This document shows, one piece after another, positions 1 through 7,416 of a stretch of 11,497 nucleotides of DNA. The first letter of the stretch is position 1. The number at the start of each line of letters is the position of its first letter. Source of the stretch: Bacteroidota bacterium (GTDB lineage Bacteria; Bacteroidota; Bacteroidia; Flavobacteriales; Weeksellaceae); assembly GCA_023399675.1 (NCBI GenBank), contig JAEWOM010000290.1, positions 1 to 11,497 of the forward strand, read 5' to 3'. Under the pieces are notes generated by a model, which made no database searches, was not told where the DNA came from, and saw only the letters and a program-made list of their open reading frames with translations. Made by a program: the position numbers and the translations under genes.

Positions 1-2
1 GT

Positions 3-1412
3 CTCCGTAATATCATTGAAGACCCCGAAGCAACGGACAATGACCGTTTCGTGGCCTACAATTTACTGCAGAATGCGGCAGTGGCTGCTGAAGGAGCTTT
101 ACCTTCCTGTCAGGACACCGGAACTGCAATCGTAATGGCTAAAAAAGGGGAAAATGTCTATACCGGAGCCAATGATGCGGAGTATTTGAGTAAAGGAATT
201 TACAATACTTTTCAGAAAAGAAACCTCAGATATTCTCAGATTTTACCGCTGACGATGTTTGAAGAAAGGAATTCCGGATCCAATCTTCCTGCACAAATCG
301 ATATCTATTCAACGCCCAGCGACTATTACGAGTTTCTGTTTCTGACAAAAGGCGGAGGATCAGCCAACAAAACTTTTCTCTACCAGAAAACCAAGTCACT
401 TCTGAACGAAAAATCTCTGACGGAATGGATTAAGACTTCCATTCTTGATTTGGGTACCGCTGCATGCCCGCCATATCATCTGGCATTGGTTATCGGTGGA
501 ACTTCGGCCGAAGCAACCATGGCTGCAGTAAAGAAAGCCTCAGCGAAATATTATGACAATCTGCCGACATCAGGCGATGAAACCGGACGCGCGTTCCGCG
601 ATTTGGAATGGGAGAAAAAGATTCAGCAGATTTGCCAGGAATCGGCTATCGGAGCACAGTTCGGTGGGAAGTATCTGACGCACGACGTTCGTGTGATCCG
701 TTTGCCGCGCCATGCTGCAAGCTGCCCGGTCGGAATGGGTGTTTCCTGTTCTGCAGACCGCAATATCAAAGCGAAAATTACCAGAGAAGGAATCTTTCTG
801 GAGCAGTTGGAAGTGAACCCTGCGAGATTTTTGCCTGAAACGCCTCCTCATTTGGAAGAGCCTGTTTCTGTAGATCTGAACCGTCCGATGTCTGAAGTTC
901 TGGCGGAACTTTCGAATTATCCGATAAAAACAAGGTTAAAATTAAACGGAACTTTGATTGTTGCGAGAGATATTGCACATGCGAAGATTAAAGAAATGCT
1001 GGATAACGGCAAGCCGATGCCGGAGTATTTCAAAAATCACCCGGTGTACTATGCAGGTCCCGCAAAAACACCGGAGGGAATGCCTTCAGGAAGTTTTGGT
1101 CCGACAACTGCCGGAAGAATGGATGTGTATGTGGACGAATTTCAAAGCAATGGCGGAAGTATGATCATGCTTGCGAAAGGTAACCGCAGCCAGGAAGTAA
1201 CAGATGCCTGCGCAAAACACGGTGGTTTTTATCTGGGTTCCATCGGTGGTCCGGCTGCAATTCTTGCAAAAGAGAATATTAAATCTGTAGAAGTGGTTGA
1301 TTTTGAGGAACTTGGAATGGAAGCTGTGCGGAAGATTGAGGTAGTGGATTTCCCGGCATTTATTATTACCGATGATAAGGGTAACGACTTTTTTGCTTCT
1401 ATCGCACATTAA
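3..1412 (+). CDS. Fumarate hydratase, class I (iron-sulfur), 5' end outside the window
   Basis: Catalyses reversible hydration of fumarate to L-malate in the TCA cycle, in the cytosol, using an oxygen-sensitive 4Fe-4S cluster. The frame is open to the window edge, so the GTG at 51 is internal. The visible 469 residues contain three cysteines at codons 108-110, 465-467 and 747-749 (in [17 protein letters not shown] and GVSCSADRN). Their spacing of 119 and 94 residues equals that of the cluster cysteines of E. coli FumA (105, 224, 318, from memory), which implies about 69 missing residues and a full length near 538, normal for the single-chain family. The C-terminal beta domain follows, with [12 protein letters not shown] around base 1092-1127. 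The alpha and beta domains are fused, unlike two-subunit archaeal forms. No terminator is visible after the stop. E. coli has several paralogues, so I give no fumA/fumB symbol. Confidence 0.96.
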   Translation, partial: LRNIIEDPEATDNDRFVAYNLLQNAAVAAEGALPSCQDTGTAIVMAKKGENVYTGANDAEYLSKGIYNTFQKRNLRYSQILPLTMFEERNSGSNLPAQIDIYSTPSDYYEFLFLTKGGGSANKTFLYQKTKSLLNEKSLTEWIKTSILDLGTAACPPYHLALVIGGTSAEATMAAVKKASAKYYDNLPTSGDETGRAFRDLEWEKKIQQICQESAIGAQFGGKYLTHDVRVIRLPRHAASCPVGMGVSCSADRNIKAKITREGIFLEQLEVNPARFLPETPPHLEEPVSVDLNRPMSEVLAELSNYPIKTRLKLNGTLIVARDIAHAKIKEMLDNGKPMPEYFKNHPVYYAGPAKTPEGMPSGSFGPTTAGRMDVYVDEFQSNGGSMIMLAKGNRSQEVTDACAKHGGFYLGSIGGPAAILAKENIKSVEVVDFEELGMEAVRKIEVVDFPAFIITDDKGNDFFASIAH

Positions 1413-1458
1413 ATTTAAAAATCAGGCGGGAAAATTTTAAAAGTTTGTTAAAAAACTT

Positions 1459-1466
1459 TATTTTTG
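1459..1466 (+). promoter_or_regulatory. Bacteroidota -7 box (TATTTTTG) for the small membrane protein
   Basis: Exact match to TAnnTTTG, the -7 element read by the Bacteroidota primary sigma factor, 16 bases before the ATG at 1483. A TTTG lies at 1444-1447, but the gap of 11 bases is too short for a standard -33 element, so only the -7 box is supported. Confidence 0.5.
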
Positions 1467-1482
1467 CCTCAAACATTACAGT

Positions 1483-1773
1483 ATGCTTACAGTACTCACT
1501 TCATTTTATCCGGGATATCAGTTTTTATGGTTCGTGTTTTTCGTAGTCATGTTTCTGATTGGCTTCTGGTGTATTTTCATGTTTTTCGGTGTGGTTATTC
1601 CAATGTGGCTTACCTCCGGCTTACGTGAGTATTTTGGTAAAACGAAACCATTTGATCCTGAAGATGTAAGGAGAAAAACGCTTCCTGAACAGGGCGCAGA
1701 AGTTATATACAGCAATCCGAAAGGCGAAGGGCCGTTCCTGCATGCACACGGTGATTCTCACGGACATCATTAG
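1483..1773 (+). CDS. Small membrane protein with histidine-rich C-terminus, function unknown
   Basis: A 96-residue protein that I do not recognise. Residues 1-12 are short and mildly polar. Residues about 13-43 form one long, strongly hydrophobic, Phe-rich membrane segment containing one Cys (30). Residues 44-85 are a charged soluble region (GLREYFGKTK, PEDVRRKTLPEQ). The last ten residues (87-96, bases 1741-1770) hold five histidines in HAHGDSHGHH, which could bind a transition metal, though this is inference. There is no lipobox and no clear cleavable signal, so it is probably anchored in the inner membrane. It has its own -7 box upstream and a strong terminator 22 bases after the stop, so it is likely transcribed alone. 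The reading frame is credible from this bracketing, its start placement and its coherent topology, but no family can be named. Confidence 0.75.
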   Translation: MLTVLTSFYPGYQFLWFVFFVVMFLIGFWCIFMFFGVVIPMWLTSGLREYFGKTKPFDPEDVRRKTLPEQGAEVIYSNPKGEGPFLHAHGDSHGHH

Positions 1774-1794
1774 AATAATTTTTATACTCGATAC

Positions 1795-1825
1795 ATCCGC
1801 CGAAGAAATTCGGCGGATTTTTTTT
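1795..1825 (+). terminator. Rho-independent terminator after the small membrane protein
   Basis: A perfect 10-bp inverted repeat, ATCCGCCGAA (1795-1804) and TTCGGCGGAT (1809-1818), closes a GAAA loop and runs directly into eight T (1818-1825). It ends transcription of the gene at 1483-1773 and insulates prfA. Confidence 0.93.
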
Positions 1826-1873
1826 GCAAAACGGCTGCGATAAATGCTTTTTCCTGTTTTTATGCCGTTTGCT

Positions 1874-1881
1874 TATCTTTG
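1874..1881 (+). promoter_or_regulatory. Bacteroidota -7 box (TATCTTTG) for prfA
   Basis: Exact TAnnTTTG match 17 bases before the ATG at 1899. Its position also argues against the longer in-frame start at 1824, because the box and the terminator T-run would then lie at or inside the coding region. Confidence 0.6.
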
Positions 1882-1898
1882 CATCCACAAATTTCGGT

Positions 1899-2984
1899 AT
1901 GTCTAAATCCCTCATTCCAAAACTTCAGGCAATTAAACAGCGCTATAATGAAGTTGCAGACCTCATTATTCAGCCAGATATTATTGCTGATCAGAAAAAA
2001 TATTCACAGCTCAACAAAGAGTACAGCGATCTCGGAAAAATTGTAAAAGTTTATGACGAGTATCAAAGTACACTGGATACCATAGCGGAGTCTGAGGAAA
2101 TTATTGCGGATGGCTCCGATAAAGAACTGGCCGACCTCGCAAAACAGGAAAAACTGGAAGCGCAGGAAAAGATCCCCGGATTTGAAGAAGAACTGAAAGT
2201 TCTGCTGATACCGAAAGATCCGGCAGATGATAAAAATGTTATTGTAGAACTGCGTGCCGGTACCGGCGGCGATGAAGCGGCGATTTTTGTGGAAGATATG
2301 TACAGAATGTATTCCATGTATTTCAAAATGAAGGGTTGGAGACATGAAGTCACCGATTCCAACGAAGCGGCAAAAGGATACAAGGAACTTATTATGAAGG
2401 TGGAAGGTGAAGGTGTTTACGGAGTCATGAAATTTGAATCGGGTGTACACCGTGTTCAGCGGGTACCGGAAACCGAATCCCAGGGACGTGTCCATACCTC
2501 AGCGATAACCGTTGCGGTACTTCCCGAGGCAGAAGAGGTTGATGTGGAAATTAACCCGGCCGATATCGAAATGCAGACTTCGCGCTCGGGAGGAGCAGGA
2601 GGTCAGAATGTAAATAAAGTGGAAACCAAAGTTCAGCTTACACACAAGCCCTCCGGAATTGTTGTCGTCTGTCAGCAGGCGCGTTCACAGCTTGCCAACC
2701 GCGAACTCGCTATGGAAATGCTCCGTGCAAAACTGTACGATATCAAGCTGCAGGAAGTGGTGGGCGATATCGCTGCACAAAGAAAAACAATGGTTTCAAC
2801 GGGGGACCGTTCGGCAAAAATCAAGACGTATAATTATCCGCAGGGAAGGGTTACCGATCACCGGGTAAATAAATCAATCTATAATCTGGACGCTTATATG
2901 AATGGTGATATTCAGGAAATGATTGATGCGGTCATCATGGCTGAAAATGCTGAAAAGATGAAAGGAGAAGAAGAAAATTATTAA
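1899..2984 (+). CDS. prfA: Peptide chain release factor 1 (RF1)
   Basis: Class I release factor that reads UAA and UAG stop codons in the ribosomal A site and triggers hydrolysis of peptidyl-tRNA. The protein has 361 residues, typical for RF1. An N-terminal helical domain (about 1-100) is followed by the codon-recognition domain with the PxT motif as PET at 190-192 in [15 protein letters not shown]2 would have SPF there. The GGQ catalytic loop is at 234-236 ([11 protein letters not shown]), and its Gln is the usual target of the PrmC methyltransferase. RSQLANRE and [21 protein letters not shown] in domain 3 are conserved. I chose the ATG at 1899 over the upstream in-frame ATG at 1824, because MSKSLIPKL aligns with RF1 N-termini and the intervening DNA holds the promoter. 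prmC is not adjacent in this window. Confidence 0.97.
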   Translation: MSKSLIPKLQAIKQRYNEVADLIIQPDIIADQKKYSQLNKEYSDLGKIVKVYDEYQSTLDTIAESEEIIADGSDKELADLAKQEKLEAQEKIPGFEEELKVLLIPKDPADDKNVIVELRAGTGGDEAAIFVEDMYRMYSMYFKMKGWRHEVTDSNEAAKGYKELIMKVEGEGVYGVMKFESGVHRVQRVPETESQGRVHTSAITVAVLPEAEEVDVEINPADIEMQTSRSGGAGGQNVNKVETKVQLTHKPSGIVVVCQQARSQLANRELAMEMLRAKLYDIKLQEVVGDIAAQRKTMVSTGDRSAKIKTYNYPQGRVTDHRVNKSIYNLDAYMNGDIQEMIDAVIMAENAEKMKGEEENY

Positions 2985-3007
2985 ACATTTCCATTAACAT
3001 AATTTTG

Positions 3008-3015
3008 TATATTTG
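3008..3015 (+). promoter_or_regulatory. Bacteroidota -7 box (TATATTTG) for lipoprotein 1
   Basis: Exact TAnnTTTG match 30 bases before the ATG at 3046. No clear TTG sits 17-23 bases upstream. The box overlaps the start of an alternative in-frame ATG at 3013, which makes that start unlikely. Confidence 0.55.
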
Positions 3016-3045
3016 CCGAAATTTAAACCTAAACAATATTTTATT

Positions 3046-3327
3046 ATGAAAAAATCAATTTTCGTACTTGGTGCAGTAGCAGCAGTTGCGCTTGCATCTT
3101 GCAAAAAAGCTGAAACTACAGACGTTTCCAACGTAGATACTACGCAAACTGCTATCATCGTTGACAACGATTCAATGCCAATCACTACCGATTCTACTGT
3201 TAATGCAGTGGATAACTCACTCGAAAGTGCTGTTGATGCAACAGGAGATGCAATCCAGGATGGTGCTAATGCAGTTGGAGATGCAGCAAGCGACGCTACA
3301 GACGGTGACGGAGACATCACAAAATAA
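3046..3327 (+). CDS. Small acidic lipoprotein with TDGDGD tail (paralogue 1)
   Basis: A 93-residue predicted lipoprotein of unknown function. Residues 1-18 are a type II signal peptide (MKKS then a hydrophobic core) with lipobox ALASC and lipidated Cys19, followed by KK. The mature part is acidic and rich in Asp, Thr and Ala. Residues 64-85 form two 11-residue units (DATGDAIQDGA and NAVGDAASDAT) of pattern xAxGDAxxDxx, and the chain ends in DATDGDGDITK. The signal region (MKKS...SCKK) and the ATDGDGD tail are shared with the next gene at 3416, so the two look like diverged paralogues. DGDGD resembles Asp-rich calcium loops, but one short motif does not prove calcium binding. The ATG at 3046 is preferred over 3013 because it begins the signal peptide and lies downstream of the -7 box. 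It is flanked by its own promoter and terminator, so it is likely monocistronic. Confidence 0.85.
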   Translation: MKKSIFVLGAVAAVALASCKKAETTDVSNVDTTQTAIIVDNDSMPITTDSTVNAVDNSLESAVDATGDAIQDGANAVGDAASDATDGDGDITK

Positions 3328-3350
3328 GAACCGAAATTCTTATAAAATTA

Positions 3351-3380
3351 AACCCATACTTTATAAAGTGTGGGTTTTTT
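3351..3380 (+). terminator. Rho-independent terminator after lipoprotein 1
   Basis: AACCCATACTTT (3351-3362) pairs with AAAGTGTGGGTT (3365-3376) with one T·G wobble, then a run of six T (3375-3380). The innermost bases form the loop. The end of this hairpin falls where the -33 region of the next promoter (-7 box at 3389) should be. Confidence 0.85.
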
Positions 3381-3388
3381 CATTGAGA

Positions 3389-3396
3389 TATCTTTG
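3389..3396 (+). promoter_or_regulatory. Bacteroidota -7 box (TATCTTTG) for lipoprotein 2
   Basis: Exact TAnnTTTG match 19 bases before the ATG at 3416, and identical to the prfA box. The expected -33 region lies inside the preceding terminator hairpin and has no clear TTG. Confidence 0.58.
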
Positions 3397-3415
3397 CTTA
3401 CTAAACCGAAAAAAT

Positions 3416-3850
3416 ATGAAAAAATCATTTTTAGCAGCAGGGGTAATCGCTTTGGCGGTCGTTTCCTGCAAAAAAGTTGAACAGTCACAGGATACAGATG
3501 CCGTAATTGTAGAAGATACGGTGGTTTATGATACAACAACTGTAGTAACAGATACTGTAGCCGTAACAGAAACCACAACCGTACCGGGAGAACCGGGTGC
3601 CGCAACGAGAGCAGGTATGGCTGTAGACAACAGAGCTAACGAAGTAAGAGCTGATGCGCGTGAAGTAGCACAGGATGTCAGAAGCGGTGTGCATCAGGCA
3701 GCTCAGGACGTGAAATCAGAAGCGGACAAAGTGCGAAGTGATATTAAACAGGGAGCCGATCAGGTGCGCAGTGATATCAAAGAAGGTGCACAGAAAGTTC
3801 GTCAGGATGTCAGAAATGCAACTGATGGTGACGGCGATCCAAGAAGATAA
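3416..3850 (+). CDS. Lipoprotein with Thr-rich linker and 11-residue amphipathic repeats (paralogue 2)
   Basis: A 144-residue predicted lipoprotein; exact role unknown. Residues 1-17 are a signal peptide ending in lipobox VVSC with lipidated Cys18, then KK. Residues about 26-57 are a low-complexity Thr/Val/Asp linker (DTTTVVTDTVAVTETTT). Residues 74-135 are helical 11-mer units: ANEVRADAREV, AQDVRSGVHQA, a short AQDVKSE, ADKVRSDIKQG, ADQVRSDIKEG and AQKVRQDVRNA. This periodicity is typical of LEA-like or apolipoprotein-like amphipathic helices that lie on membranes or protect proteins under stress; assigning that role here is inference. The tail ATDGDGDPRR matches the tail of the lipoprotein at 3046. 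The frame continues open upstream to 3161, but that part crosses the previous gene in another frame and is not coding. A terminator follows at 3874. Confidence 0.85.
   Translation: MKKSFLAAGVIALAVVSCKKVEQSQDTDAVIVEDTVVYDTTTVVTDTVAVTETTTVPGEPGAATRAGMAVDNRANEVRADAREVAQDVRSGVHQAAQDVKSEADKVRSDIKQGADQVRSDIKEGAQKVRQDVRNATDGDGDPRR
3635..3820 (+). repeat. Degenerate 33-bp (11-codon) coding repeats in lipoprotein 2
   Basis: The three best copies are contiguous at 3722-3754, 3755-3787 and 3788-3820 (consensus A-x-x-V-R-x-D-I/V-K/R-x-G/A). Two weaker units lie at 3635-3667 and 3668-3700, and a 7-codon partial unit at 3701-3721 breaks the register. The DNA copies differ mostly at third positions, so this is an old expansion under protein-level selection, not a recent slippage. 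Confidence 0.8.
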
Positions 3851-3873
3851 AATATACACGGTTATTATTCCTG

Positions 3874-3899
3874 ACCTCATCTGTTTAGATGAGGTTTTT
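3874..3899 (+). terminator. Rho-independent terminator after lipoprotein 2
   Basis: A perfect 9-bp stem, ACCTCATCT (3874-3882) and AGATGAGGT (3887-3895), with loop GTTT, followed by five T (3895-3899). Confidence 0.9.
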
Positions 3900-3964
3900 C
3901 TTTGTCTTAATCATTTTTGCTAATTTTGAAATTCTGATAACAGTACTTTTTTAGTTTTTTCGCA

Positions 3965-3972
3965 TTATTTTG
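3965..3972 (+). promoter_or_regulatory. Likely -7 box (TTATTTTG, one mismatch) for the TlpA-like gene
   Basis: Differs from TAnnTTTG at one position and ends only 5 bases before the ATG at 3978. If used, transcription would begin at or within a few bases of the start codon. Confidence 0.4.
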
Positions 3973-3977
3973 CACAT

Positions 3978-4463
3978 ATGAAAACCCTGTTTACAATATT
4001 GTTTTTCGCTGTTCCGTTATTTTGTTTTTCACAGCAGAAAGATATCCCGTTCCTGAAATATGAGGAATTGCAGAAGAGAATATCAGATGAAAAAGCAGCG
4101 GTTTTGGTCCTGAATTTCTGGTCGACCACCTGTGCGCCCTGTGTCCGCGAACTGCCGGATTTCATGAAAGTAAACGAAAAATACCGTTTAAATCCTGATT
4201 TCAAAATGCTCTTGGTGTCTTTGGACCGCACAAAAGATATCGAAAGAGTACGGAAATTTATTCGTGAAAAAAATTTAGCGGCTGAAGTTGTTATTTTAGA
4301 TGACAATAAAAGGATGAATACCTGGATTCCAAAGTTTGATGAAAACTGGGGCGGGGAAATTCCTGTAACGGTTTTTTATAAAAATGGTCAGAAAGCCTAT
4401 TTTCACAATGGAGAAATGCATCTGAATGAACTGCATGAAAAAGTGAGCGGTTTGTTAGAATAA
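3978..4463 (+). CDS. Secreted TlpA/thioredoxin-like disulfide oxidoreductase
   Basis: A 161-residue thioredoxin-fold protein of the TlpA/ResA type, which reduces disulfides outside the cytoplasm (for example in cytochrome c maturation or envelope redox repair). Residues 1-18 are a signal peptide with likely cleavage at CFS/QQ. The redox motif is WSTTCAPC with Cys52 and Cys55, and the cis-proline expected opposite it is Pro129 in GGEIPVTVF. VLVLNFW before the motif and VILDDN later are typical strands of the fold. The chain is short and has no extra domain. The partner is unknown. The next gene, another thioredoxin-fold protein, starts 27 bases after the stop with no terminator between, so the two are probably co-transcribed. 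The two periplasmic cytochrome-like lipoproteins further downstream are possible but unproven clients. Confidence 0.9.
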   Translation: MKTLFTILFFAVPLFCFSQQKDIPFLKYEELQKRISDEKAAVLVLNFWSTTCAPCVRELPDFMKVNEKYRLNPDFKMLLVSLDRTKDIERVRKFIREKNLAAEVVILDDNKRMNTWIPKFDENWGGEIPVTVFYKNGQKAYFHNGEMHLNELHEKVSGLLE

Positions 4464-4490
4464 GAATTATTACAATTTACAATATTACAC

Positions 4491-5117
4491 ATGAAAACGA
4501 TGAACATTTTGTTGCTGATGCTTGTTTTTGGGTTCTCAGGAATCTTTACAGCGCAAACAGCAACTACAAAAAGTAAAGGTTACAGCATTGGTGACGCCGC
4601 AACAGATTTTAAACTGAAGAATGTCGACGGTTCATTCGTTTCGCTGAGCGATTATAAAAAAGCAAAGGGATTTATCGTCATTTTTACGTGCAATACCTGT
4701 CCTTATGCCATAAAATACCAGGACCGCATTATCGAACTGGATAAAAAATATAAGGAGTTAGGTTATCCGGTTATCGCCATTCAGCCAAACGATCCTGCTG
4801 CACAGCCTAAAGACAGCTTCGAACATATGCAGGAGCGTGCAAAGGAAAAAGGCTTCACTTTTCCATATCTGATGGATGAAGGACAGAAAATTCATCCGCA
4901 GTACTGTGCAACCAAAACGCCGCATGTCTTTGTTCTTCAGAAGGAAAAAGGGAAAAATATCGTTAAATACATTGGTGCCATCGACAATAATTACGAAGAC
5001 GAAAACGACGTATCTGAATATTACGTGCAGGATGCTGTGAACAGTTTGCTGAGCGGCAAGGAAATCGAAGTGCAGAAAACCGTTGCGATTGGCTGCACGA
5101 TAAAATATAAGAAGTAA
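4491..5117 (+). CDS. Secreted peroxiredoxin-like (redoxin) thioredoxin-family protein
   Basis: A 208-residue protein of the redoxin/AhpC-TSA superfamily, 'PRX-like' subgroup. Residues 1-21 are a signal peptide (hydrophobic core LLLMLVFGFSG, likely cleavage near FTAQ/T). The domain begins at GDAATDFKLKNVDG, which is characteristic of redoxins. The motif FTCNTCPYA carries Cys67 and Cys70, giving a CxxC in place of the single peroxidatic Cys of classic peroxiredoxins. CATKTPHVFVL provides a further Cys139 and the cis-proline Pro144; Cys202 sits near the C-terminus. It is probably a periplasmic thiol oxidoreductase or peroxidase; the substrate cannot be read from sequence. It follows the TlpA-like gene by 27 bases and ends before a clear terminator, making a two-gene redox operon likely. 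Confidence 0.9.
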   Translation: MKTMNILLLMLVFGFSGIFTAQTATTKSKGYSIGDAATDFKLKNVDGSFVSLSDYKKAKGFIVIFTCNTCPYAIKYQDRIIELDKKYKELGYPVIAIQPNDPAAQPKDSFEHMQERAKEKGFTFPYLMDEGQKIHPQYCATKTPHVFVLQKEKGKNIVKYIGAIDNNYEDENDVSEYYVQDAVNSLLSGKEIEVQKTVAIGCTIKYKK

Positions 5118-5138
5118 AACTTTTACCAATTTGAAAAT

Positions 5139-5165
5139 ACGTCGGAAGAAATCCGGCGTTTTTTT
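5139..5165 (+). terminator. Rho-independent terminator after the redox pair
   Basis: ACGTCGGA (5139-5146) pairs with TCCGGCGT (5152-5159) with one T·G wobble around loop AGAAA, followed by seven T (5159-5165). It separates the redox operon from the mutase gene. Confidence 0.9.
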
Positions 5166-5245
5166 ATTTAACAGGACGATCGCCATTAATTGATCATAAG
5201 CAATCTTGGAGCGATTTACCACATCGAAACAACGCTAAAATTTCG

Positions 5246-5253
5246 TATTTTTA
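5246..5253 (+). promoter_or_regulatory. Weak candidate -7 box (TATTTTTA) for the mutase gene
   Basis: Matches TAnnTTTG except for the last base and lies 22 bases before the ATG at 5276. The 110 bases between the terminator at 5165 and the start hold no gene, so a promoter is needed here, but this exact site is uncertain. Confidence 0.3.
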
Positions 5254-5275
5254 CTTTTTCATCAAAGAAAGCCTT

Positions 5276-7393
5276 ATGCGCAAGAAAATTCAGACTCAAA
5301 ATCCTGATTTTACAATTAATTTCGAGACTAAACTGCCGTACTTTTTCGACAAAGACGGACTAGAAATGAAATCCTCATATACCGAAAAAGACACAGCAGA
5401 TTCCGCAGTTTTAGCCGGAAATGCAGGTGTCGCACCGTTTGTGCGTGGTCCGTATTCCACCATGTATGTGCAGAAACCATGGACGATACGCCAGTATGCA
5501 GGTTTTTCCACCGCTGAGGAATCGAATGCTTTTTACCGAAGAAATCTCGCAGCAGGCCAGAAAGGACTTTCAGTAGCTTTTGATCTGGCTACGCACCGCG
5601 GCTATGATTCTGATCATCCAAGGGTTGTCGGAGACGTCGGAAAAGCCGGAGTAGCCATTGATTCTGTGGAGGATATGAAAGTGCTTTTCAACCAGATTCC
5701 TCTTGATGAAATTTCTGTTTCTATGACGATGAACGGAGCTGTTTTGCCTGTTCTGGCTTTCTATATTATTGCTGCAGAGGAACAGGGCGTAGCTCAGGAG
5801 AAACTGTCAGGTACGATTCAGAATGATATTCTGAAAGAGTTTATGGTACGGAATACCTACATCTATCCGCCTGCGCCGTCCATGAAAATTATTGCAGATA
5901 TTTTCGAATATACTTCTAAAAATATTCCCAAATTCAATTCCATATCTATATCGGGCTATCATATGCAGGAAGCCGGAGCAACACCTGTTCTGGAGATGGC
6001 GTATACGCTTGCAGACGGCCTCGAATATGTGCGCACCGGAATACAGGCCGGAATGAAGGTAGATAATTTCGCTCCGAGGCTTTCCTTTTTCTGGGCAGTG
6101 GGCATGAACCACTTCATGGAAATCGCCAAGATGCGCGCAGCCCGGTACATTTGGGCAAACCAGCTGAAGCAGTTCAATCCGCAGAATCCGAAATCTTTGG
6201 CGTTGCGGACGCACTCACAGACTTCCGGATGGAGCCTTACAGAACAGGAACCGTTCAATAACATTACCCGTACCGCAATTGAAGCGCTGTCTGCAGCTCT
6301 TGGCGGTACACAGTCGCTGCACACCAATGCGCTGGATGAAGCGATTGCTTTGCCAACCGATTATTCGGCAAAAATTGCGAGAAATACCCAGATTATTTTG
6401 CAGCAGGAAAGTGGTATTTGTGATGTCGTCGATCCTATGGGCGGTAGTCATTTGGTTGAATCGCTGACACAACAGAAGATCGCTGAAGCGATGAAATATA
6501 TTGAAGAAGTGGAGAATGAAGGCGGCATGACAAAAGCAATTGAAGCCGGAATTCCGAAAATGAGAATTGAGGAAGCTGCAGCGAGAAAACAGGCTAAAAT
6601 AGACAGTAGTGAAGAGTTTATTATTGGCGTTAATTCATTTAAATCAAAACTGGCACAACCCGAAATCGAAATTCTTGATATCGATAATTCCGAAGTAAGG
6701 AGAAGCCAGATTGCCCGGTTGGAAAAACTGAAAGCTGAGCGGAATTCCGAAGAAGTTGAAGAAATATTGAACGAACTGAAATCAGCTGCACAAACCGGCG
6801 AACGCAATCTGCTGGAGATCTGTATCGAAGCAGCAAGAAGAAGAGCGACATTAGGTGAAATTTCGGATGCGATGGAAAGTGAATTCGGCCGTTACAAAGC
6901 ACAGATTAAAACCATTTCAGGAGTTTATGCGATGAATGCCAATAAAAACAGATATTTTGATGAAGCGCTGAATTTAGCCGGAGATTTTGAAAAGCGGGAA
7001 GGCAGAAGACCACGGATTATGGTGGCAAAAATGGGGCAGGATGGACATGACCGCGGTGCAAAAGTGGTAGCCACAGCTTTCGCGGATATGGGTTTTGATG
7101 TAGATGTAGCTCCGTTATTTCAAACTCCCGAAGAAGTTGCAAAACAGGCCGTTGAAAACGATGTTCATATCCTCGGAATTTCATCGCTGGCTGCCGGACA
7201 CAAAACGCTGGTTCCACAGGTAGTGGAAGAGTTGAAAAAACTGGGTGCAGATGACATTACCATTGTTGTTGGTGGAGTCATTCCGCAGCAGGATTACCAA
7301 TTTCTGGAGGAAAATGGCGCTGACTTCATTTTTGGTCCGGGAACAAACCTTCCAAAATCTGCAGTAGAGATTCTGAAAGGATTCCTGAATTAG
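5276..7393 (+). CDS. scpA: Methylmalonyl-CoA mutase, large (catalytic, cobalamin-binding) subunit
   Basis: Adenosylcobalamin-dependent isomerase that interconverts (R)-methylmalonyl-CoA and succinyl-CoA by radical carbon-skeleton rearrangement, in the cytosol. The product has 705 residues, usual for the large subunit (also named mutB/mcmA). The TIM-barrel catalytic domain spans about 45-550, with RGPYSTMY (58-64, holding the active-site Tyr of the family), [41 protein letters not shown] and [20 protein letters not shown] motifs strongly conserved. The C-terminal B12 domain has DGHDRG at 589-594, with His591 as the cobalt ligand, then SSLAAGH and GGVIP. One local change is DPMGGS where many homologues have DPWGGS. 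The small, non-catalytic subunit gene usually found just upstream in Bacteroidota is absent: the upstream neighbour is the redoxin. The MeaB chaperone gene lies about 1.8 kb downstream. Confidence 0.97.
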   Translation: MRKKIQTQNPDFTINFETKLPYFFDKDGLEMKSSYTEKDTADSAVLAGNAGVAPFVRGPYSTMYVQKPWTIRQYAGFSTAEESNAFYRRNLAAGQKGLSVAFDLATHRGYDSDHPRVVGDVGKAGVAIDSVEDMKVLFNQIPLDEISVSMTMNGAVLPVLAFYIIAAEEQGVAQEKLSGTIQNDILKEFMVRNTYIYPPAPSMKIIADIFEYTSKNIPKFNSISISGYHMQEAGATPVLEMAYTLADGLEYVRTGIQAGMKVDNFAPRLSFFWAVGMNHFMEIAKMRAARYIWANQLKQFNPQNPKSLALRTHSQTSGWSLTEQEPFNNITRTAIEALSAALGGTQSLHTNALDEAIALPTDYSAKIARNTQIILQQESGICDVVDPMGGSHLVESLTQQKIAEAMKYIEEVENEGGMTKAIEAGIPKMRIEEAAARKQAKIDSSEEFIIGVNSFKSKLAQPEIEILDIDNSEVRRSQIARLEKLKAERNSEEVEEILNELKSAAQTGERNLLEICIEAARRRATLGEISDAMESEFGRYKAQIKTISGVYAMNANKNRYFDEALNLAGDFEKREGRRPRIMVAKMGQDGHDRGAKVVATAFADMGFDVDVAPLFQTPEEVAKQAVENDVHILGISSLAAGHKTLVPQVVEELKKLGADDITIVVGGVIPQQDYQFLEENGADFIFGPGTNLPKSAVEILKGFLN

Positions 7394-7416
7394 TATTGAT
7401 TGTATGATTTACGGGA

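Noticed and set aside
51..53. GTG as the start of the fumarase gene
   Set aside because: The frame is open without a stop back to base 3, and the sequence before it ([13 protein letters not shown]) is typical class I fumarase, so the true start is outside the window.
1824..1898. A 25-residue N-terminal extension of RF1 from an ATG at 1824
   Set aside because: The stretch starts within the terminator T-run, contains the -7 box, and encodes a Phe/Cys-rich segment unlike any RF1. The ATG at 1899 gives the usual N-terminus.
2466..2474. PET motif as a sign of altered stop-codon specificity in RF1
   Set aside because: RF1 uses PxT with variable middle residue; Pro and Thr are present and the SPF of RF2 is not.
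2004..2495. A 163-codon open frame on the minus strand inside prfA
   Set aside because: It is the antisense of a strongly conserved gene, with Phe-rich low-complexity translation and no promoter or homology.
3013..3045. Upstream start for lipoprotein 1 adding 11 residues
   Set aside because: It would put polar residues before the signal peptide and overlaps the -7 box.
3161..3415. Long in-frame extension of lipoprotein 2
   Set aside because: It overlaps lipoprotein 1 in another frame and its terminator; the protein from 3416 begins with a proper lipoprotein signal.
3635..3820. CRISPR-like repeat array
   Set aside because: The 33-base units are coding, directly adjacent without spacers, and diverge at third codon positions.
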